Assembly (NCBI GenBank): GCA_014799505.1
Contig: JAAVHV010000002.1
Span: forward strand, 78,991 to 142,990
Direction of reading: 5' to 3'
Source: Clostridiales bacterium
GTDB taxonomy: Bacteria > Bacillota > Clostridia > Oscillospirales > Oscillospiraceae
Length of the DNA: 64,000 bases
In this document: positions 1 through 8,160 of the stretch, piece after piece
Numbering within the stretch: position 1 is the stretch's first letter
How the letters are laid out: each line of letters opens with the position of its first letter
Translations under genes and position numbers: made by a program
The notes under the pieces: model-generated
The model's input: the letters and a program-made list of their open reading frames with translations, nothing else
Told to the model about the DNA's origin: nothing
Databases searched by the model: none

Positions 1-147
1 GGCAATGTCCCGCTGGATCGCCTGGAGGTTTTTGATTTCATTTCCCAGCCGTATAAACTCCTGCTGCGCCTTCGTGAACGTCCCGGAAAATCCGCCGTTC
101 AGCACAGCGTTCAGAACAAAATCAAAGGAATACTGCTTTTGTGCCAC
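1..147 (-). CDS. Phage tail tape measure protein (N-terminus, partial)
   Basis: A leftward gene starts with GTG at 147 behind a GGGAGGGA ribosome site and runs off the window edge after 49 codons. The N-terminus (AQKQYSFDFVLNAVLNGGF, then a helical Q/E/K-rich stretch) resembles the start of tape measure proteins. Its place directly after the frameshifted tail assembly chaperone is the canonical one. Tape measure proteins set tail length and line the tail tube. Confidence 0.75.
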   Translation of the reverse strand, partial: MAQKQYSFDFVLNAVLNGGFSGTFTKAQQEFIRLGNEIKNLQAIQRDIA

Positions 148-162
148 GGCGTCGTCCCTCCC

Positions 163-713
163 TTACTTTTCGTTCAGCTCGTTTGTCGCCCTTATCCAGC
201 CGCCAAGCTGCCAGAGGGGTACATTAAGCCAATCCAGCGGTGAGCCGTTGTTGTGTCTTGCCAGGAGGACACATTGCTTTTGGAGCCAAAGCCTTTCAGC
301 TTTCACTCCACACGCAGCAAAAAACCCCGCGCTTTCCTCGTGATCGTCTGGAAATCAGCCATTGGCATATCCGTAACCGCCTGCCCATCGATCACGCGCT
401 TTCCTGCCTCGTCTCGCTCGGTGCAGGCCCGCGCCGCCATGCCCGCCAGGAAGTCCCCGGTAAACGCCGGGGACACCAGCGTACGGCCCTTCATAATAAG
501 TTCCTGTTCGATCTCCAGGTGGTCCCGCCCTTTCAGCACGGTCCAGTCAAAGGTCAGGCATTCAAACGTGCGGCCCTTCCACTGGAACGGATTCTTGAAC
601 GTATGGGTGTAGCTCCCGGTTTCCTGCTCACGGCTGGCTTCCTCCGCCACCCGCTCGGCCTCCGCCGCGTCCTCTGCTACCGTTTTCAGGTCCAGGTTCT
701 TTTCCTCTGTCAT
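163..713 (-). CDS. Tail assembly chaperone, -1 frameshift (long) form
   Basis: Shifting -1 at T TTT TTG near the end of the short form opens about 50 more codons, starting with AACGVKAERLWLQKQ and ending at the TAA at 165-163, just before the tape measure ribosome site. The extension contains DWLNVPLWQLGGWI, has no start codon or ribosome site of its own, and fills the gap exactly. This matches the gpG/gpGT arrangement of many tailed phages. The frameshift itself is inferred from sequence. Confidence 0.8.
303..713 (-). CDS. Tail assembly chaperone, short (zero-frame) form
   Basis: 136 aa, starting at the ATG at 713 behind a GGAAGGAATG ribosome site; an in-frame ATG further upstream lacks one. 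The protein has an acidic N-terminus and a central FQWKGRTFECLTFDW region typical of gpG/gp13-like chaperones encoded between tube and tape measure genes. These chaperones bind tape measure protein during tail assembly and are not in the finished virion. The last codons carry a slippery heptamer giving a longer product. Confidence 0.8.
   Translation of the reverse strand: MTEEKNLDLKTVAEDAAEAERVAEEASREQETGSYTHTFKNPFQWKGRTFECLTFDWTVLKGRDHLEIEQELIMKGRTLVSPAFTGDFLAGMAARACTERDEAGKRVIDGQAVTDMPMADFQTITRKARGFLLRVE
318..324 (-). other. Programmed -1 ribosomal frameshift site (T TTT TTG)
   Basis: On the minus strand the heptamer TTTTTTG lies with its last two codons in the zero frame (ttt ttg), preceded by ggt. 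It fits the X XXY YYZ rule. The zero frame stops 15 nt downstream and the -1 frame stays open to 163. Confidence 0.8.
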
Positions 714-794
714 GGTAAAATCATTCCTTCCTGTTTGCGTGGAAAAGGCGGGCATACGCCCGCCTTTTCCTCAACCTTACTTGCATCATTGCAG

Positions 795-886
795 AGCCGG
801 TCATTGGGCTTCGCCCAACGACCGGCCCGTCAGCGGCTTTGCCGCTGACTACGACCGCTCGGGCAGTGTGCCTGCGGCCCGCCGCC
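795..886. repeat. Palindromic intergenic element after the tube gene
   Basis: Between the tube gene stop and the chaperone gene lie nested palindromes: TCATTGGGC-TTC-GCCCAACGA, GTCAGCGGC-TTT-GCCGCTGAC and a GC-rich arm beginning CGACCGCTCGGGCAGTG. The same layout recurs at 3841-3906, and the first palindrome recurs in the host parts of the window. It may act as a terminator or mRNA-stabilising structure. Confidence 0.7.
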
Positions 887-1404
887 TACATCATGCCCAT
901 GGCCTTCCGCACCATGGCAGCGTTGTCCGCTCCGTTGATTTCGTGGATCTGGTTGAACTGGTCAATGTCAATGACCTTCTTCTCGTTCTTATACACCGTG
1001 TACTTGCACACGCTGTACGTACCGGATGCGTCGGCGGCGCTGGCCGTTTGGATAGTCCCCTGGTTGATTTCCGTTGGCCGGATGGACAGCTCAAAGCGAA
1101 TCGGCTCCAGCTCTTCCTTCCGGGTCACGCCGTCAAAATACTGGTCCGCCAGGTACAGGGCCACGTCGTGCCACTCGTTGGTGCCGAGCTGCACAATGGC
1201 GTCCGCCACGCTGGAGAACTCAATATTGATGGTCATAGCCTCGATCATGCTTGCCAGGGGGATAGTCACGTCGCCCATGAGCGCCGCGCCCGTGGCGGTG
1301 ACGGTCTTGTACTTGATGGGGGGCATTGTCACCTTGGCGACGCCGATAAGCGCCCCGCCGTTCTCGTACATGAGGTAGTCAATATGGCCGTTCGGATAAA
1401 TCAT
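886..1404 (-). CDS. Phage major tail tube protein
   Basis: 172 aa with an AAGGAGGAACAG ribosome site before the ATG at 1404. Length and pattern (MIYPNGHIDYLMYENG at the start, a run of beta-strand segments, FELSIRPTEINQGTI in the middle) fit the P2 FII-type tube family. It lies directly downstream of the sheath gene with a 13-nt gap, the normal order in contractile-tail phages. It forms the inner tube through which DNA passes. Confidence 0.88.
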   Translation of the reverse strand: MIYPNGHIDYLMYENGGALIGVAKVTMPPIKYKTVTATGAALMGDVTIPLASMIEAMTINIEFSSVADAIVQLGTNEWHDVALYLADQYFDGVTRKEELEPIRFELSIRPTEINQGTIQTASAADASGTYSVCKYTVYKNEKKVIDIDQFNQIHEINGADNAAMVRKAMGMM

Positions 1405-1417
1405 GTTCTGTTCCTCC

Positions 1418-2878
1418 TTACGCCGTCAGCGCCGCTTCCATGTAGGAAACGTCGTATTCCAGGATGAAGTCGATTTCCTGTGCGGGAACGGGCGGCGCGT
1501 TGTAGACGTGCAGCGTGATAATGCCGTCCAGCAGGGAGGTCAACGGGTTTTCTGCGGCCAGCATTTCCGCCCGCGCCCCGTAGAGGTAGCCGCTGCCGCA
1601 CAGCCCGCCCAGCCAGATATTGCAGGTCTGCAAGATGCTGTCCCGCAGCGCCGGGGTCATGGGCTTGTCCAGCTTGGACCAGAATGTACGGATCAAGGTG
1701 TTCCCGATGAAGTCGAACATACGGGACACGGGAATGAACTGATCCTTCACGTCCGTGTTACCGGGGTAACACGCCGTATAGTTGCCTTTCGCCACCCAGC
1801 CGGAATCCAGGAAATTGACCGCTGTGACGACGCCCCAGCTCCCTGCGATAAGATTCACCTGATCCCACGTCAGGTTGACTTCCGTGCCGTCCGCCAGCAC
1901 GCAGGCGTCCATTTTCAGGTTTTTGTTGGAGGGGGATTCGTAGGGAACGCCCCGGTTCCCAGCGTCCACCGTCGCCATCAGGCCGCAGAGCTGGGTAGAC
2001 AGGTGGAAACGGTAGTTTCCGAGCTGCACCATGGGCCAGCACAAAATCTGGTCCACATCCACAAAGCTGTTTTTGTTCTTGTAGCCGGAGAGCTGGGAGT
2101 ATTCGGTCACGCCGTCCGCACTGCTGTCCGCGTCGATAACGGCCTTGCCCTTGAACAGTCCGTTGATCGCGCTGGCCTTGGTCGCCATCACGGCGGCAAC
2201 CACGGTATTGTGGGACCATCCGGGGGCGCAGATCAGGTCGGGGACCACGCCAACCGCCGTCAGGCAGGCGTCCACCTGGGCCACGCCGTCCACCACGTCG
2301 GCCACTGTCGCGGTCGTGGGGTCGGCTTCGCTGTACGCCACGCTCACCGTCGCGGCGTCATAGGCGCTGCCGTCCTCCAGCAGCTCCACGATGCAAACGT
2401 ATGTATCCGTGTCGTCCCGCTCGTAGAACACACTGTAGTCCTCATCCTGCACCAGTTCCACCTCTGCGGTCGCATCCGCCGCCCCGTCCGGCTTGACCTT
2501 GACCTTGATGGACCCGGCCACGGCTCCGATAGGCAGCGTGATCTTGTGATCCACCACAGCGTGGTCCGCCGCCTCTGCTTCGCGCTTCATGGCGTCCGGG
2601 TCCAGGATGTTGCAAAAAATGACCGGCTGCGCGCCGAAAAGCTGGAAGTGAGAGTACATGAACTCGCACAGGGTATAGCGCTCCCAGTCAAAGGAAAAGC
2701 CCAGCTTCTCCACCGCCTCGTCCCAGCTCGTCGCCAGCACAGGCACATTGGATTTGGCAGGCTTCTCCGCCGACTGCACCGGCGCGGCCCCCACCACAAA
2801 GGGGATGCCCACCGATGCCACCTTCGGCGTCTGAACGGACGTGGCCTGCTCGTAGATGTGTACGCCGAGATTTGCCAT
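1418..2878 (-). CDS. Phage tail sheath protein
   Basis: 486 aa, close to the usual length of P2 FI-like sheath proteins. It starts MANLGVHIYEQATSVQTP, has a central variable Ig-like insertion, and ends with the conserved assembly domain (DQFIPVSRMFDFIGNTLI, followed by a C-terminal strand region). The sheath forms the contractile outer tube, so the phage is a myovirus-type. It is cotranscribed with the small gene upstream and the tube gene downstream. Confidence 0.95.
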   Translation of the reverse strand: MANLGVHIYEQATSVQTPKVASVGIPFVVGAAPVQSAEKPAKSNVPVLATSWDEAVEKLGFSFDWERYTLCEFMYSHFQLFGAQPVIFCNILDPDAMKREAEAADHAVVDHKITLPIGAVAGSIKVKVKPDGAADATAEVELVQDEDYSVFYERDDTDTYVCIVELLEDGSAYDAATVSVAYSEADPTTATVADVVDGVAQVDACLTAVGVVPDLICAPGWSHNTVVAAVMATKASAINGLFKGKAVIDADSSADGVTEYSQLSGYKNKNSFVDVDQILCWPMVQLGNYRFHLSTQLCGLMATVDAGNRGVPYESPSNKNLKMDACVLADGTEVNLTWDQVNLIAGSWGVVTAVNFLDSGWVAKGNYTACYPGNTDVKDQFIPVSRMFDFIGNTLIRTFWSKLDKPMTPALRDSILQTCNIWLGGLCGSGYLYGARAEMLAAENPLTSLLDGIITLHVYNAPPVPAQEIDFILEYDVSYMEAALTA

Positions 2879-2880
2879 CG

Positions 2881-3171
2881 TTACTTACCTTCCTTTCCCG
2901 CCAGCTTCTGGTAGTTGGCGTAGAGTACGTTGCCGGGGGTCTTGACCTTGATGCGGGCCTCCGGCAGCGCGTCGCCGGAAACGATGAGGGTCTTGACCAG
3001 CGGGTATGCCTCAATCGCCGCCGCCGCCTGTTTCAGCGCGTGCGCCCGCGTCCCCCGGTAGACGGTCCCGGTCTGGATGTGCTTCTTGATGTTGGGGCCG
3101 ATGTAAATATAAAAGCCGGACGCATTGCTGCGCTCCGGCTTTTCCCTTGATTCTGTTGTTTTCTTTGCCAT
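2881..3171 (-). CDS. Small phage protein upstream of sheath
   Basis: 96 aa if translation starts at the ATG at 3171 (MAKKTTESREK), which has AGAAAGGAA at good spacing. The N-terminus is basic and charged, followed by a compact alpha/beta region containing GFYIYIGPNIKK. It resembles the small proteins often found just before the sheath gene in Clostridia myoprophages. I cannot assign a function; a tail-neck or tail-initiation role is inferred from position only. Confidence 0.75.
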   Translation of the reverse strand: MAKKTTESREKPERSNASGFYIYIGPNIKKHIQTGTVYRGTRAHALKQAAAAIEAYPLVKTLIVSGDALPEARIKVKTPGNVLYANYQKLAGKEGK

Positions 3172-3207
3172 ATCAAGCAATTCCTTTCTGTTGTCATTCA
3201 GGTTGTA

Positions 3208-3825
3208 TTATGGCCGCTCGATGCGACGAAGAACGGTCGCAGGGTCTGTTGGCGGTAACCCCTGCGCCACCCGCGCCCCATCCAGTCGTTTTATCGTCGG
3301 CAACTTCCACTGTGTCACCATTTCTCCCAGGTAGAACGGCGCGGTTCCCCGCTCCTCGGTCTCCGGGTAAACCATCTGGCTTATCCCTTCGTTGAGGTCC
3401 AGCTCGAACACCTTGTTCAGCATGGTTGGATACTGCAACAGGGCCATCCGCATTTCTTCCATCAGGTTCAGCAGCAGCAATCCGCCCTCTTGCTCATCCT
3501 TGCAGTAAACGCAGAACACCGACCGTACGACGCAGGTACTCTGCATCTCCCGGCGTATCTGCATCCCGGTTCCCTTGTTGACGTTCCCTATTCCGTCCTC
3601 TCCCGTCACCACCTGGTGGAGAATGAATGGGGCCTTTTTCTCAAACGACTGCATATCCGGCAGGCGTGCCAGAAACACGGAAGCGGCGCGCGGCGCGGGT
3701 TCTTTCTCGTCCTTGCTTTGGCGCTTCACAGGCAGCAGCATTTCTCCCGTCGCCTTCTCCGTGAACGCCTTCAGCGCGTACAGTAGCCCCACCTTTGTCT
3801 CGTTGTGTAGGTTTACCGCTTGCAT
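3208..3825 (-). CDS. Phage structural protein, possible tail terminator or completion protein
   Basis: 205 aa. It has a helical N-terminus (MQAVNLHNETKVGLLYALK) and a mixed alpha/beta core with Q-rich and LLLLNLMEEMRMALL segments. The position between the GpZ-like minor tail protein and the sheath is where contractile phages keep tail terminator or neck proteins. No decisive motif is visible, so the role rests on gene order. Confidence 0.7.
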   Translation of the reverse strand: MQAVNLHNETKVGLLYALKAFTEKATGEMLLPVKRQSKDEKEPAPRAASVFLARLPDMQSFEKKAPFILHQVVTGEDGIGNVNKGTGMQIRREMQSTCVVRSVFCVYCKDEQEGGLLLLNLMEEMRMALLQYPTMLNKVFELDLNEGISQMVYPETEERGTAPFYLGEMVTQWKLPTIKRLDGARVAQGLPPTDPATVLRRIERP

Positions 3826-3840
3826 TTCTCCTCCTTTCTC

Positions 3841-3906
3841 GCGTCATTGCCGACGTTGGCGTCAACGACCGCTCGGGCAGTGGGCCGCAGGCCCACTGCC
3901 TACCTC
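3841..3906. repeat. Palindromic intergenic element, second copy
   Basis: Contains GTCATTGCC-GACGTT-GGCGTCAACGACC followed by GCTCGGGCAGTGGGCC, whose arm pairs perfectly with the end of the preceding gene (GGCAGTGGGCC-TGC-GGCCCACTGCC on the minus strand, straddling the stop codon). It matches the element at 795-886 in layout and sequence. Confidence 0.7.
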
Positions 3907-4589
3907 CAGCCGGTCAGGATTCGGTACACCGCTTTGTCCAGTTCCGTTCCAAACGTCCGATAGGATTCCTCCGTCAGCTTTTGGGCCACTTCCTGCTTGC
4001 CCACCATCTGCGCTACGGAGTTGCCCATTACTTCTGAAATCTCATCACTTTTCTCGCTGGTCACTCCTCCGGTGCGCATAAAGATACCGATATGTCCGGA
4101 CTTCATACGCGCCACAAAGGCGTCCGCGAACGGGAATGGTCTGGTATCTTTGAACTGGTGGCCGCTGGCCGGGACGCCCTGGTATTGCATCGTCCATGCG
4201 CCCTTTACCATGACCGGCTTTTTCCCTGCCGCGATGTCCTGCGTCGGGACCTTTGGGTAGGCTCCGCCGAAACGGTACAGCGGTATCTTTCGCCCGGAGA
4301 AAGTGACTGTTGCCTGCACACCGTTCTGGAAGCTGTAGCGGACCCGCACGTTTTTCTCTGCGCGGATTCCTTCATCCGTAATGTCGTACTTCTCTCGGAT
4401 TGCTTGGTTGCTGTCCCGCCGCAGCCTGTCAACTGTCCGGCTCATGGCGGCTTTCGCGGCTTTGTCCACACCGCCTGGAATACCAGCCAGCAGGGTTTTA
4501 GCCCGCTCGATAGCTGCCTGCCCCGCCGCTTCATTGACCGTTACGGTGATGGACCCGGTAATTCCGTTGGTTCTCGCTTCTGTGTTCAT
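3900..4589 (-). CDS. Prophage minor tail protein Z (GpZ-like)
   Basis: 229 aa from the ATG at 4589, which overlaps the stop of the upstream gene by four bases. The N-terminal half (AGQAAIERAKTLLAGIPGG, then AMSRTVDRLRRDSNQAIREK and YDITDEGIRAEKNVRV) follows the minor tail protein Z pattern: a helical bundle with RALNRA-like and REKY segments. The C-terminal half is longer than in lambda-like relatives. It is probably a head-tail or tail adaptor protein. Confidence 0.75.
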   Translation of the reverse strand: MNTEARTNGITGSITVTVNEAAGQAAIERAKTLLAGIPGGVDKAAKAAMSRTVDRLRRDSNQAIREKYDITDEGIRAEKNVRVRYSFQNGVQATVTFSGRKIPLYRFGGAYPKVPTQDIAAGKKPVMVKGAWTMQYQGVPASGHQFKDTRPFPFADAFVARMKSGHIGIFMRTGGVTSEKSDEISEVMGNSVAQMVGKQEVAQKLTEESYRTFGTELDKAVYRILTGWR

Positions 4590-5062
4590 TCGTCCACTTC
4601 CTCCAGCTTCACCCGGTACATTCCCATTTCCGTTGTCGATTCCACCACGCGGAACTTGTGGAAGAACGTGCCACCCTCTTCCTCGTTCATGGAGAGCTGC
4701 GACCCTTGTTCCGGTTTGTTTCCGGCCAAGTCCTTTTCCGCGCAGTAAATCGTGATGGATCTCTTGTACAGCCCTTGTCCAAAATCGTGCTGCATCTGAA
4801 CCACGGACGACCGTTTGCCCTCCTTCGGCCCGACTTCGATCACGGGGATGTCCTTGTATGTCACACCGTCGTAAATGACCGTCCGCACTTCCGCGTGTTC
4901 GTCCGTGTTCAAAAAGGCGGCGCTGATGTCCGCCTCCGCGCAGTCCTTGAACGTGGGCCGACAGGCCGCCGCAGGTGGCCAAAGCGCTAAACCGTCCGCA
5001 GGACGGCCCACGGGGGGCCACTCTTCGTCCCCGCCCATGCCATAGTCAAACAGGACGCTCAT
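4586..5062 (-). CDS. Phage head-tail joining-type protein carrying an inserted repeat
   Basis: 158 aa. After MSVLFDYGMGGDEEW comes a P/A/R-rich stretch of about 20 residues, then a normal globular protein (residues about 35-158, including DEHAEVRTVIYDGVTYKDI and an acidic end). The odd stretch is encoded by a 53-nt palindromic element (4963-5015) that also occurs in a non-coding place at 16313-16365. It therefore looks like a mobile palindrome inserted in frame near the N-terminus. Position suggests head completion or stopper. Confidence 0.75.
   Translation of the reverse strand: MSVLFDYGMGGDEEWPPVGRPADGLALWPPAAACRPTFKDCAEADISAAFLNTDEHAEVRTVIYDGVTYKDIPVIEVGPKEGKRSSVVQMQHDFGQGLYKRSITIYCAEKDLAGNKPEQGSQLSMNEEEGGTFFHKFRVVESTTEMGMYRVKLEEVDE
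4963..5015. repeat. Palindromic element inside coding sequence
   Basis: Matches 16313-16365 over about 53 nt. Both share AGGCCGCC, GTGGCC, CTAA and CGGCCCACGGG. The central hairpin differs but is conserved in shape (CCGTCC-GCA-GGACGG here, CCGCGC-AAG-GCGCGG there). This is compensatory change in a hairpin within a coding gene. Confidence 0.7.
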
Positions 5063-5064
5063 TC

Positions 5065-5610
5065 CTAAAGCTCCGCCTTGACGGCCTTATACAGCTCGGC
5101 TTCCGTCGTCCCATGCTTTTCCAGGCGGCGGCGCATGGCCGGGAATCCCCCGGTAGACACAATCAGACCCAGCGCGCCCGGATGCTCCTGTATGAACTTC
5201 CGCAAGGCGTCAGGGATTCCGCCCTGATAGGTGGTGTACTGGCGGGCAACGCCCTTGACGCTCGGCCCGCAGTACACACACGGGTTAGGGAGATTGGCGA
5301 ACATATCCGGCTCCGGCTCTATCGTGATTTCGCCGCTCTCGCTCATTTCCATCTTGACGCCGGACGCCGCCGCTTCAATTGCTGCGGCGTCCTCCGCGCT
5401 GGTCTTTGCGTTGGTGTGTCCTGTCTCCTGACTGGCCTCTTGGGCCTGTCCCGCCGCCTCCGGCTCCTGGGTGACCTCCTGGGCCTCTTCCGCCGTCTCC
5501 GGCTCCTGGGTGGCCTCCTGGGTCTGCTCCACCTTCTCCGCCTCTTTGGCGGCGTCCTTGGTGTTTTCCCCGGCGTTCTTCGCCTGGTTCGCTTTCTTTG
5601 TTCTCGGCAT
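5065..5610 (-). CDS. Phage head protein with Gln/Glu-rich N-terminal tail
   Basis: 181 aa from the ATG at 5610 (MPRTKKANQAKNAGE) with GGAGGGACAG upstream. Residues about 10-70 are a low-complexity E/Q/A/T region built of TQEPE-like repeats. The C-terminal 90 residues are globular (PCVYCGPSVKGVARQYTTY, then GGIPDALRKFIQEHPGALG). It overlaps the end of the capsid gene, so it is translated with it. This position usually holds a head-completion or connector protein. Exact role unknown. Confidence 0.75.
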   Translation of the reverse strand: MPRTKKANQAKNAGENTKDAAKEAEKVEQTQEATQEPETAEEAQEVTQEPEAAGQAQEASQETGHTNAKTSAEDAAAIEAAASGVKMEMSESGEITIEPEPDMFANLPNPCVYCGPSVKGVARQYTTYQGGIPDALRKFIQEHPGALGLIVSTGGFPAMRRRLEKHGTTEAELYKAVKAEL

Positions 5611-5624
5611 TTCCTGTCCCTCCA

Positions 5625-6677
5625 TCAGCACACGGTAGCAACCAGCCAGCTATCCACCTTGTCGGGGATAGGCAAAGGACGGGCGCACGCCTCCAGCACC
5701 TTCCGCTCCGGCTTGTGGCCGATGTAGGCATGGAGCAGCCGCGCAGTCTCGGCGGTGATAAGCTGCTTCGACGCCTCGTCATAGTAAGAGCAAAGCCCGT
5801 AGGCCCGCATGAAATCCACGTCCGGGGAAATCATCACGATCATGTTGTCGGGAATCAGCTTGCGGAGGGTCGGATGTTCCGGGTCCGTAATCCTGTCCAT
5901 ATAGACTTCCTTGTAGGAGTAGATTTCCAGCCCGGAATCCGTCAGATAGCCGTGGTAGCGGACGCCGTTCGGCAGGTCCCGCGCATTGAACTCGCCCGCC
6001 TGGTAGCGCCGGTTGTCCAGCTTCTCCAGGATGCCCTTGTTGCTTTTGAGCAGTTTAAGCGCCGTCCGCCCGCAGATAATCCGGTCCACATTGGCGAATC
6101 CGTTTGTGTAGACCTTATCCACCCAATCTTCCAGGTTCCCCGATACATCCGCCCCGCTCTGGCCCCAGCGCTCATTTCCCGTCAAGACAACCTTGTTTGT
6201 AAAGCCAAAGTCGATTTCAGCATCGACGCCCTTGCCGACAACGTGGATTGCCCCGGTTGTCAACGCCTGCGCGCACATCCATTCCTCGCGGCGGCTGATC
6301 GAATCGTCAAGCCGCTGGTACTCCCGTACAAGCTGCTCCGCTGCGCGCTGCTGCGGCGTCCGCTCGCTGTAGATGATCTCACCCGGCGCGCGGTTCATAT
6401 AGCTCTCCGCCGTGGTCACGGTGTCCGGGTTGACCATGGGCGGCGTATAGCTCTTGGTTTCGTAGCCCTCTTCCCCCAGCGTCTCCGCGCCGATCTTCGG
6501 GTGCACGAAAGCCGCCATCTCGCGGTCGCCCTTCACGAGATCAATATCAACCTGCTCCGTCGGGAACGTCTTGATATTCGTGAAGAACGTGTCCCGCAGG
6601 AAGGTATGTACCGGGGGCGCAGACCGCACCACTCCGGCAAGGTATCGGGGCTGGTAAATGTCAATTTCATTCGGCAT
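5625..6677 (-). CDS. Phage major capsid protein E family
   Basis: 350 aa, normal for the lambda gpE / capsid protein E family. Visible family features are an N-terminal LRDTFFTNIKTFPTEQVDID segment, a YTPPMV motif followed by a region ending RAPGEIIYSERTP, and a C-terminal stretch (SPDVDFMRAYGLCSYYDE) contributing to the capsomer. Together with the gpD-like decoration protein immediately upstream it forms the icosahedral shell. Confidence 0.93.
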   Translation of the reverse strand: MPNEIDIYQPRYLAGVVRSAPPVHTFLRDTFFTNIKTFPTEQVDIDLVKGDREMAAFVHPKIGAETLGEEGYETKSYTPPMVNPDTVTTAESYMNRAPGEIIYSERTPQQRAAEQLVREYQRLDDSISRREEWMCAQALTTGAIHVVGKGVDAEIDFGFTNKVVLTGNERWGQSGADVSGNLEDWVDKVYTNGFANVDRIICGRTALKLLKSNKGILEKLDNRRYQAGEFNARDLPNGVRYHGYLTDSGLEIYSYKEVYMDRITDPEHPTLRKLIPDNMIVMISPDVDFMRAYGLCSYYDEASKQLITAETARLLHAYIGHKPERKVLEACARPLPIPDKVDSWLVATVC

Positions 6678-6691
6678 GATTTTTTCCTCCC

Positions 6692-7021
6692 TTATTTCAA
6701 GAAAATTCCGATGTTCCGCAGGGGGACTTCCACATCAGCGGCGGTCGCGCCCTCCGGCAGCGCCAGGCTGTCCGCGAAATATTCTCCGCTCAAGTACACC
6801 GGCCCTTCCTCGCCCGCGTTGATGCTGTCCGGCGTAACGCCATACAGGCCCGTCGCCGCAGCGGTGACAAGCTCCAGCTTGCCGTCGCTGTTCAGCACCA
6901 CAGGCGCATGAGCGGGGATGTCCACCGCCGCCACCTTCACGGCCTTTGCAACATGGCCGACGCCCGCTTCAAAGTGCGTAGGGTCGTAGCGGTATGCCTT
7001 TACCGAAAGGTCCATTCCCAT
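6692..7021 (-). CDS. Head decoration protein (lambda gpD-like)
   Basis: 109 aa, the size of lambda gpD. The family signature is visible as HVAKAVKVAAVDIPAHAPVV, then GLYGVTPDSINAGEEGPVYL near the C-terminus. gpD-like trimers stabilise expanded capsids against DNA pressure. It lies between the protease/scaffold gene and the capsid gene, as in lambda. Confidence 0.9.
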   Translation of the reverse strand: MGMDLSVKAYRYDPTHFEAGVGHVAKAVKVAAVDIPAHAPVVLNSDGKLELVTAAATGLYGVTPDSINAGEEGPVYLSGEYFADSLALPEGATAADVEVPLRNIGIFLK

Positions 7022-7035
7022 TTCCTTTTCCTCCC

Positions 7036-7425
7036 TTACTGATTCTTACATACTGCCTGGATTGCGGCCATGAACTCGTCGCCGCTGCCCTGCCCGCTGG
7101 CCGCTGCATTGCCAACCGCGTTGACGCCGCTGGCCTGCACGTCCTGCTGTACCTGCGCCAGATAGGTTGCGCCCTGGGTCTTGGCGTTCTTCACCATATC
7201 CTTTGCGAAATCCTCCGCGCTCACGGGCTTTGTGAACTTGGCTTCCGCCGCCAGTGCCTCGCTGCCGGGCAGAGCCATTTCCTCGATATTCTGGATGCGC
7301 GCCCGCTCGGCGTTGGTCGCGGCCTCCGCCGCTGCCTTTGCCGCAGCTTGCTCGATTTGGTCAACCAATGCGGGATAGGCTTTCCGCAGGTCGTCCACGG
7401 TCTTGATGCTGTCTTTCGGGTCCAT
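7036..7425 (-). CDS. Nested in-frame scaffold protein (internal start)
   Basis: Within the protease gene an AGGAGGT sequence lies 7 nt before an in-frame ATG at 7425 (MDPKDSIKTVDD). Initiation there gives a 129-aa product made only of the helical scaffold-like C-terminus. Lambda makes Nu3 scaffold from an internal start of gene C in the same way. The SD strength and exact domain boundary make this likely, but it is inferred. Confidence 0.7.
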   Translation of the reverse strand: MDPKDSIKTVDDLRKAYPALVDQIEQAAAKAAAEAATNAERARIQNIEEMALPGSEALAAEAKFTKPVSAEDFAKDMVKNAKTQGATYLAQVQQDVQASGVNAVGNAAASGQGSGDEFMAAIQAVCKNQ

Positions 7426-8160
7426 GTCCTGTACCTCCTGTTGTTCTCCCGGCTGTCCCGCCGGTTTTTTATTTGCAGACTGTCCGGCGGCGTTCCCCGC
7501 CAGGCTGTCTTGCACGAATTTAGGTACCTCCGCAAATGGGAGGTTCGTGTTGATGCTGTTGACAAAGAGGATGCCGTTGCGGTTCTCCACAACTGCGTCC
7601 TCTTCGTTATTGGTCAGCTCGTCAACAAAGCCGTTTTCCAGGGCTTGCGCCCCTGTCCACCACGACGTAGCGTCCATCCACCCGGCCACCTCGTCCTTCT
7701 TCCGGCCCGTTTTCTTTGCGTATAGGGTGACGATGTTTTCCCGGATAGTGTTAAGAGCTTCGATATACTGTTGCAGCGTTACTGCGTCCGCATATCCAAA
7801 CAGCCCCATCTTGACCGGGTGAATCATGTAGGTACTGTCGCTGGCTGCGATGACTTTGTTGCAGTGACAGGGGATGATCGTCGCCGCCGAGGCGCACACG
7901 CCGCCAATGATGGCCGTCACGTATGCCGAATGCTGTTCCAGCAGATTCCCGATTTCCACTGCCGCGAACGGGTCCCCGCCGCCGCTGTTGATACGTACAG
8001 TGATTTCGCTGACGTTCCCTAAGGCGTTCAGCTCTTCGGCAAACTCCTTTGGCGTCACTTCATCCCCATACCAGCTTTTTTCCCCCGCAATATCACCGTA
8101 CAAAAGCAGCTCCGCGCTTCCCCCGGCCATGTTGCGGAATTGCCAGAATTTCTTAGGCAT
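7036..8160 (-). CDS. ClpP-like prohead protease (S49/ClpP fold) with C-terminal scaffold
   Basis: 374 aa from the ATG at 8160, which has a strong GAAGGAGGAGGAG ribosome site and overlaps the portal gene by 8 nt. Residues 1 to about 200 are a ClpP-like serine protease: INSGGGDPFAA, the nucleophile serine in GGVCASAATI and the histidine in YMIHPVKMG. A P/Q-rich linker leads to a charged helical region (DQIEQAAAKAAAEAATNAE) resembling a scaffolding domain. This is the lambda C / Nu3 architecture. Confidence 0.9.
   Translation of the reverse strand: MPKKFWQFRNMAGGSAELLLYGDIAGEKSWYGDEVTPKEFAEELNALGNVSEITVRINSGGGDPFAAVEIGNLLEQHSAYVTAIIGGVCASAATIIPCHCNKVIAASDSTYMIHPVKMGLFGYADAVTLQQYIEALNTIRENIVTLYAKKTGRKKDEVAGWMDATSWWTGAQALENGFVDELTNNEEDAVVENRNGILFVNSINTNLPFAEVPKFVQDSLAGNAAGQSANKKPAGQPGEQQEVQDMDPKDSIKTVDDLRKAYPALVDQIEQAAAKAAAEAATNAERARIQNIEEMALPGSEALAAEAKFTKPVSAEDFAKDMVKNAKTQGATYLAQVQQDVQASGVNAVGNAAASGQGSGDEFMAAIQAVCKNQ

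Noticed and set aside
1403..2914. A 503-codon plus-strand frame opposite the sheath gene
   Set aside because: Antisense shadow of an unmistakable sheath protein.
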